Below are positions 5,443-9,153 of a stretch of DNA of 9,153 nt, piece after piece. The translations under genes and the position numbers were made by a program. Every line of letters begins with the position of its first letter. Position 1 is the first letter of the stretch. Source of the DNA: Chloroflexota bacterium (GTDB taxonomy: Bacteria; Chloroflexota; Dehalococcoidia; UBA1127; JACQUN01); contig JACQUN010000013.1 of the NCBI GenBank assembly GCA_016210285.1, forward strand, positions 1 to 9,153. Direction: 5' to 3'. The notes below the pieces were generated by a model. The model saw only the letters and a program-made list of their open reading frames with translations. It was not told the origin of the DNA and searched no databases.

Positions 5443-6093
5443 TCAACCTACCGTCCCTCCCGTGGGATGAACCCGCTGGATGAGGCGGCTGATGCTCTCG
5501 ATAGGGATGAACTCATCGGCGGCGTCCAGCAGCTCATCCGAGGCGCGGTAGTGGGCGGTGCCCATAGCATCGGGGTGCTGCGTGCTGACCACCACGACCC
5601 GCACCCCCTTGGCCGCCACCGCCCGGACCAGGGGGACAAAGTCCCCGTCGCCAGAGACCAGAATCTGCTTCTCGCACTTGTCCGCAAGGGTGAGCATGTC
5701 AATAGCCAGCTCCAGGTCCAGGTCGGCCTTTACGGCCACGCTGCCGCCGCGGTCAAAGAAGACACGGATGGGCTTGCGCACCACCATGTAGCCGTTGCGG
5801 TTCAGGAAGCGCCAGAACCCCCGCTGTTGCCGGGACTGCTCCTCCAACTCGCGCCGCTTGGCATCGGGGTCAGGTGGGTTGAGCAGGCGGACATACTGGT
5901 CAATGCTCTCCGGGGCCCACTCGCCAATGTAGTAGTAAGCGCGAATCAGGATGGCCCGCTGCGAGAGGTACTCCAGGAACTTGGTGTAGTCCACCTGAAG
6001 GCTAAAGGAGTCGTAGGTGGCGTACTTGAAGTTCCATCCGTCAATGAAAATGGCAATGCGTTCAAAAGGCAGGACATTCAATGGCGGCCTCAC
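5443..6093 (-). CDS. NYN-domain (LabA/DUF88-like) putative ribonuclease
   Basis: A 216-residue protein of the NYN family, PIN-like metal-dependent nucleases thought to act on RNA. The acidic sites are all visible: D18 in IAIFIDGWNFKYA, D124 and D126 in VKADLDLELAIDML, and D149 and D151 in ILVSGDGDFVPLVRAV. The VKGVDV-like region is typical of LabA/DUF88 members, as is the closing segment ELLDAADEFIPIESI. The length is normal for a stand-alone NYN protein. The start is a GTG at 6093; AGGAGG lies 13 bases upstream, which is long, so the true start is a little uncertain. It follows the amidotransferase gene on the same strand by about 110 bases, with a hairpin between. No substrate can be inferred. 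Confidence 0.85.
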   Translation of the reverse strand: MRPPLNVLPFERIAIFIDGWNFKYATYDSFSLQVDYTKFLEYLSQRAILIRAYYYIGEWAPESIDQYVRLLNPPDPDAKRRELEEQSRQQRGFWRFLNRNGYMVVRKPIRVFFDRGGSVAVKADLDLELAIDMLTLADKCEKQILVSGDGDFVPLVRAVAAKGVRVVVVSTQHPDAMGTAHYRASDELLDAADEFIPIESISRLIQRVHPTGGTVG

Positions 6094-6134
6094 GGCTACT
6101 CGTTATCCTCCTCTCTGGCCAGGGTGCTTCCTCC

Positions 6135-6158
6135 CCCTGGCACGCTGTGTGCCCAGGG
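6135..6158 (-). terminator. Hairpin between amidotransferase and NYN genes
   Basis: CCCTGGCAC (6135-6143) pairs with GTGCCCAGGG (6149-6158), with one bulged base and a GCTGT loop. It lies about 45 bases past the amidotransferase stop in the direction of transcription. There is no T-run after it on the minus strand, so it may be a weak or factor-assisted terminator. Confidence 0.35.
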
Positions 6159-6202
6159 AGCGGCCCTCCGCTGCATCCCCAAGCACGAGCAGGGCAGGGT
6201 GG

Positions 6203-6904
6203 CTACACGGTGCTGCCGATCCGTCTGGCAGCCTTCTCCACCAGCACCTGGAACAGGCGCTGGAACTGTCTGGGCACCTCCTCTGCCCGCTCCGGGTGGC
6301 ACTGGACCCCGATGACCCAGGTATGAAATGGGCTCTCGACACCCTCCACCAGGAAGTCGTCAGGAGTGTAGGCTGAGGCGATGAGGAGCGGGGCCTTCTG
6401 CGCCTCCCGCATTCCCTGGTGGTGTCGGGAGTTGACCCGCACCAGGCCTCCGGAGCCCAGGACAGCAGCCAGCTTGCTCCCCGGGGCGATCCAGATGCGG
6501 TGGTAGGCGGAGACCCACCGCCCATCCTCCTGCTCGGCCCTGTGGCCCGGCAGGTCCTGAATCAGCTTGCCACCCAGGGCGACGTTGAGGACCTGCATCC
6601 CCCGGCAGACGGCCAGCACCGGCAGGTCCCGTGTCAGGGCTGCCCTGAGCAGCGGAAAATCCAGGGCATCCCGAGCCGGGTTGCTCTCCACTTGAGCCAC
6701 GGGGTCGGCCCTTTCACCGTAGAGGGCCGGCTCCACATCCGCTCCCCCAGTGAGGAGCAGGCCCTGTATCTGGGCCAGCACCTCATCACTGGCCGGGGGG
6801 CTGCCAGGCATCAGCAGGAGCGGCTCGCCGCCCTGCTTCTCCACCGCTTCCAGATAGCGACGAGCGGAAGCCTCGTCGCTAGCGCTCACTGCAATCCGTG
6901 GCAT
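6203..6904 (-). CDS. Class I glutamine amidotransferase, peptidase C26 (PuuD-like)
   Basis: A 233-residue cytoplasmic hydrolase of the gamma-glutamyl-gamma-aminobutyrate hydrolase family, which cleaves gamma-glutamyl amide bonds. Counting from the ATG at 6919, the nucleophile C105 lies in AVCRGMQVLNVALGG, and the other catalytic residues H208 and E210 in IGVQCHPER. The family signatures LLLTGGADVEPALYGE (54-69) and RVNSRHHQGM (161-170) are also present. I start at the ATG at 6904 because GGGGGT lies just before it, while the ATG at 6919 has no ribosome site. No polyamine genes are nearby, so the true substrate is open; the puuD name is therefore not given. Length and motifs are normal. Confidence 0.9.
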   Translation of the reverse strand: MPRIAVSASDEASARRYLEAVEKQGGEPLLLMPGSPPASDEVLAQIQGLLLTGGADVEPALYGERADPVAQVESNPARDALDFPLLRAALTRDLPVLAVCRGMQVLNVALGGKLIQDLPGHRAEQEDGRWVSAYHRIWIAPGSKLAAVLGSGGLVRVNSRHHQGMREAQKAPLLIASAYTPDDFLVEGVESPFHTWVIGVQCHPERAEEVPRQFQRLFQVLVEKAARRIGSTV

Positions 6905-6931
6905 GGGCGACCCCCACATGACATGACATCC

Positions 6932-6960
6932 AGGATAGCATCCCTATCGAGCGGGGTAAA
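6932..6960 (-). promoter_or_regulatory. Possible promoter of the amidotransferase gene
   Basis: Minus strand: TTTACC (6960-6955), 17-base spacer, TATCCT (6937-6932), each matching four of six consensus bases. It would give a leader of about 20 bases. A small inverted repeat, GATAG-CATCC-CTATC (6934-6948), overlaps the -10. Confidence 0.33.
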
Positions 6961-7071
6961 GGCCAGCAGCGGGTGTTCGGGTTCCACAGAGCCAGCACCG
7001 CAGGCGGCACGGAACTTTCGCGCCTCCAGCAGGGAGCGGCCTTTCCCCTACCCTTTGGCGGGTTCCAGGGG

Positions 7072-7077
7072 TATAAT
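7072..7077 (+). promoter_or_regulatory. -10 box upstream of the first metallo-beta-lactamase gene
   Basis: A perfect TATAAT lies 34 bases before the ATG at 7112. The -35 region is not recognisable at 16-18 bases. A leader of about 28 bases would carry the GGGAGGTGG ribosome site. Confidence 0.42.
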
Positions 7078-7111
7078 CAGGGCGTAAAACCTGCTCGCAG
7101 GGAGGTGGAGC

Positions 7112-7795
7112 ATGCCCAGCACTGGAACGATTGAGGGAGTGGAGCTCACCCGGTACGTCCAGGCCGCTATGAAGATCAAGAGCCCGCGATTGACCATCTA
7201 TATAGACCCGCACCGCATCACAGAGAAGGAAGTGGGGAATGACAAGGCCGACCTCATCCTCATCACCCATCCCCACGGCGATCACATGGACCCCGCCGCG
7301 ATCAAGGCCTGCGCCAAGGACACCGCCATCATCGTCACCAACCCCGCCGTCGCGGCCCAGTTGCCTGCTGATGTGAAAAGCAAGTACAAGGTGGTGACCA
7401 TCACGGCTCGGCACAGCACTGACCAGAAGGGCTGCCACATCAAGGCGGTGGAAGGCTACAACAGCTTCCACCCCAGGGAGCAGGGCTTCAACACCGGGTT
7501 CGTCTTCACCATTGGTGGGAAGCAGGTGTTCCACGCCGGCGACACCAGCACGGTCGCCGAGTGGGCGGAGCAACTGGGGCCTGTGGACATCGCCATGGTG
7601 CCCATCGGCGGCACCTACACCATGGACGAGGTGGAAGCCGCCAATTCGATAAAAAACCTCATCAAGCCCAAGTGGGCCATCCCCATCCACTACGGCTATG
7701 CCACCGCCGGCGACCCGGAGAAGTTCAAGGCTCAGGTGGGACCCAACGTCAAGGTAGAGATCCTGGAGCCCGTCCTCAAGGTCAAGTACGGCTAG
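7112..7795 (+). CDS. Metallo-beta-lactamase-fold hydrolase, UlaG/UPF0173-like
   Basis: A 227-residue soluble metal-dependent hydrolase. Metal ligands are visible in order: the H-x-H-x-D-H motif THPHGDHMD (H53, H55, D57, H58), a later His in YNSFH (H120), Asp in HAGDTS (D144) and the final His in IPIHYG (H193). The short form without an extra C-terminal domain, and the MVPIGGTYTMD segment, point to the UlaG/UPF0173 group, whose substrates vary and are mostly unknown. The ATG has a good GGAGGTG site five bases upstream. The next gene on the same strand is another metallo-beta-lactamase of a different subfamily, but a strong hairpin separates them, so they are probably separate transcripts. Confidence 0.88.
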   Translation: MPSTGTIEGVELTRYVQAAMKIKSPRLTIYIDPHRITEKEVGNDKADLILITHPHGDHMDPAAIKACAKDTAIIVTNPAVAAQLPADVKSKYKVVTITARHSTDQKGCHIKAVEGYNSFHPREQGFNTGFVFTIGGKQVFHAGDTSTVAEWAEQLGPVDIAMVPIGGTYTMDEVEAANSIKNLIKPKWAIPIHYGYATAGDPEKFKAQVGPNVKVEILEPVLKVKYG

Positions 7796-7850
7796 CAGGC
7801 CCCCCCTGGTCGCTAGCGCTTGTCAGGACCAAGCCAGGGAAGGCTCCGCA

Positions 7851-7888
7851 GGCAGGCCGACCCAGTGGCCGCTCTGGGTCGGCCTGCC
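7851..7888 (+). terminator. Perfect 15-bp hairpin after the UlaG-like gene
   Basis: 7851-7865 and 7874-7888 are exact reverse complements around an 8-base loop, 56 bases after the stop codon. Such a long GC-rich stem strongly suggests termination, although only a short CTTT (7892-7895) follows. The ribosome site of the next gene starts about ten bases later, so the hairpin could also influence its translation. Confidence 0.62.
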
Positions 7889-7908
7889 CGACCTTTCAGG
7901 AGATGCCG

Positions 7909-8550
7909 ATGCCAGTCCTGTATCAGGATGCCGATGTGCGGGTCCACGGTGTCCTCTGCGGCCCGTACGCCAACAACGCCTACCTCATCGTCTGCGTCAA
8001 GACCGGCGACGGCGTCATCATTGATGCCCCCGCCGAGTCGGAGAAAACCCTGCAGGAGGCCCAGGGCACCAGGGTGCGGGCTATCCTGATAACCCACAGC
8101 CACTTCGACCACCTCATGGGGTTCCAGGAGGTCAAGAGCGCCACGGGGGCACCGGCCGCAATCCACCCGGAGGATGCCCACGCCCTTCCCTCGCCGCCCG
8201 AGTTCTACCTGAACCATGCCGATATCATTCCCGTCGGCCGCCTGGCCCTGCAGGTCATCCACACGCCGGGCCACACCCCAGGCGAGGTGTGTCTGCTGCT
8301 GGGCAAGCACCTGTTTGTAGGGGACACCCTCTTCCCGGGCGGCCCAGGCCGCACCCGAACCCCCGCGGACCTGCGCCAGCTCCTCCAGAGCATCACCCAG
8401 CGACTCTTCGTCCTCCCCGACGATACGCTGATCCACCCGGGGCACGGCGAGAGCACCACCATCGGCAAGGCCAAGGCGGAATACGCCGTCTTCGCCAGCA
8501 GGCCCCATCCACCAGACCTGTGCGGGGACGTGCTCTGGCTCTCTAGCTGA
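7909..8550 (+). CDS. Metallo-beta-lactamase-fold hydrolase, glyoxalase II-like
   Basis: A 213-residue protein with the GloB-like metal site: THSHFDHLMG (H63, H65, D67, H68), HTPGHTPG (H122), FVGDTLF (D139) and IHPGHG (H179). The order and spacing fit the hydroxyacylglutathione-hydrolase-like branch, which often hydrolyses thioesters. It lacks the C-terminal substrate-binding helices of true glyoxalase II, so the substrate is unknown. The ATG at 7909 is chosen because AGGAG lies six bases upstream; the in-frame ATG at 7903 abuts that site. The gene ends four bases from the convergent transporter remnant. Confidence 0.88.
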   Translation: MPVLYQDADVRVHGVLCGPYANNAYLIVCVKTGDGVIIDAPAESEKTLQEAQGTRVRAILITHSHFDHLMGFQEVKSATGAPAAIHPEDAHALPSPPEFYLNHADIIPVGRLALQVIHTPGHTPGEVCLLLGKHLFVGDTLFPGGPGRTRTPADLRQLLQSITQRLFVLPDDTLIHPGHGESTTIGKAKAEYAVFASRPHPPDLCGDVLWLSS

Positions 8551-8554
8551 CCCC

Positions 8555-8722
8555 TCAGCGCCGCAGGGCCAGATACACCCCTGCCAGGATAAGGAGCCCG
8601 CCGCCCAAGGTGGGAAGCGGCGGAGCCTCCCCCAGCACCAGCCATGCCAGCAGCGTGGCCCCCACCGGCTCCGCCATCACCGCCACCAGCGTCGCGCTCA
8701 GGTGCCCCAGGGCCCAGTTCGG
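8555..8722 (-). pseudogene. C-terminal stub of an EamA/DMT-family transporter
   Basis: About 55 residues, NWALGHLSATLVAV to LILAGVYLALRR with a normal stop, match the last two membrane helices of EamA (drug/metabolite transporter) proteins, including the AEPVGATLLAWLVLGE turn. Whole family members have about ten helices and 280-300 residues; the rest is missing. Upstream of about 8722 the frame stays open but the residues stop looking like a membrane protein, and the DNA there is the leader of the Rid-family gene. I read this as a deletion remnant. The helix also seems short of about three residues before EPVGA compared with what I remember of the family. Confidence 0.72.
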
Positions 8723-8762
8723 CGAGGAACGGCAGGGCCAGCTGTGTGCAACTCCCTCCTTC

Positions 8763-8791
8763 TGGACAGAAGCCACGCTGGTAAGTAAACT
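8763..8791 (+). promoter_or_regulatory. Promoter of the Rid-family gene
   Basis: TGGACA (8763-8768, five of six matches), 17-base spacer, TAAACT (8786-8791, four of six). Transcription would start near 8798, about 38 bases before the ATG at 8836. It lies just beyond the broken end of the EamA remnant. Confidence 0.48.
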
Positions 8792-8835
8792 GCAAGGGCG
8801 TTTCCCCAGCCAAGGGGTTCCGCAGGAGGCACGCG

Positions 8836-9153
8836 ATGCCAAAGCAGATCATCCTCCCCGCAGGGGTTCACCTCCCTGGGCGCTACTCCCAGGCCGTGCG
8901 GGCGGGCGACACCGTCTACGTGGCAGGCCAGGTGGCCCGGGATGCCCAGGGGAACACCGTGGGCAAGGGGGACATCCATGCCCAACTCGCCCAGGTGTAC
9001 CAGAACCTTCAGGCGACTCTGGCAGCGGCTGGGACCTCGCTCAGTGGGGTGGTCAAGCTCAACACCTACATCACCAGCCTGGACTTCCTGGAGGCGGTGC
9101 GCGAGGCCATGGTGCGACACTTCCCGGTCCAGCCTCCCGCCTCCACCCTGGTC
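8836..9153 (+). CDS. Rid-family (RidA/YjgF/UK114) protein, 3' end outside the window
   Basis: 106 codons are present and the frame is open at the window edge; members are usually about 125-135 residues. The opening LPAGVHLPGRYSQAVRAGDTVYVAGQ and the later VVKLNTYITSLDF are typical of the family, trimeric proteins whose RidA branch deaminates reactive enamine/imine intermediates of amino-acid metabolism. At the position where RidA has its essential Arg (the ARS of E. coli RidA), this protein reads PAST, so Arg is replaced by Ala. That points to another Rid subfamily without imine deaminase activity. The ATG has a perfect AGGAGG six bases upstream. Confidence 0.88.
   Translation, partial: MPKQIILPAGVHLPGRYSQAVRAGDTVYVAGQVARDAQGNTVGKGDIHAQLAQVYQNLQATLAAAGTSLSGVVKLNTYITSLDFLEAVREAMVRHFPVQPPASTLV

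Noticed and set aside
6961..7060. Possible tRNA in the divergent region, suggested by GGGTTCCA and CAGCACC.
   Set aside because: No cloverleaf can be drawn: the T-arm, anticodon arm and acceptor do not pair.

Overview
The window is a GC-rich bacterial sequence. Gene style, strong AGGAGG-type ribosome binding sites, a dispersed GC hairpin element and the protein sequences together suggest an uncultured Chloroflexota of the Dehalococcoidia/SAR202 type. That placement is an inference from memory of similar proteins, not a measurement. Several ordinary cellular genes surround a compact phage-derived operon.

Layout. Positions 1-378 are non-coding and carry a hairpin repeat and a possible promoter. 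A DUF3303-like gene (379-816, plus strand) follows and converges on, and overlaps, the phage operon. That operon runs on the minus strand from a promoter at 5148-5120 down to 767. In transcription order it encodes a two-helix membrane protein, a 52-residue protein, a 111-residue helical protein in the small-terminase position, an XhlA-like coiled-coil/membrane-anchor protein, the large terminase subunit, a Cys-cluster plus helix-turn-helix protein, and an SPP1-type portal protein. Most of these genes overlap or nearly touch. No capsid, scaffold, protease or tail gene follows the portal inside the window.

The operon promoter has a perfect TTGACA -35, a 17-base spacer and a TATTCT -10. The spacer contains GAAC-ACCA-GTTC, an exact match to the Gram-positive LexA (SOS box) core. 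The simplest reading is a DNA-damage-induced packaging module: a decayed prophage, a satellite-like element or a domesticated terminase-portal device. This is the most interesting part of the window.

Right of the promoter, 5284-5346 holds what looks like only the first 21 codons of a SnoaL-like gene. Then come a NYN-domain (LabA/DUF88-like) nuclease gene and a class I glutamine amidotransferase (peptidase C26, PuuD-like), both on the minus strand. On the plus strand are two metallo-beta-lactamase-fold hydrolases of different subfamilies, separated by a perfect 15-bp hairpin. A C-terminal stub of an EamA/DMT transporter lies on the minus strand, and a Rid-family gene runs off the right edge on the plus strand. 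The two gene stubs and the capsid-less packaging operon suggest a locus with repeated insertion and deletion.
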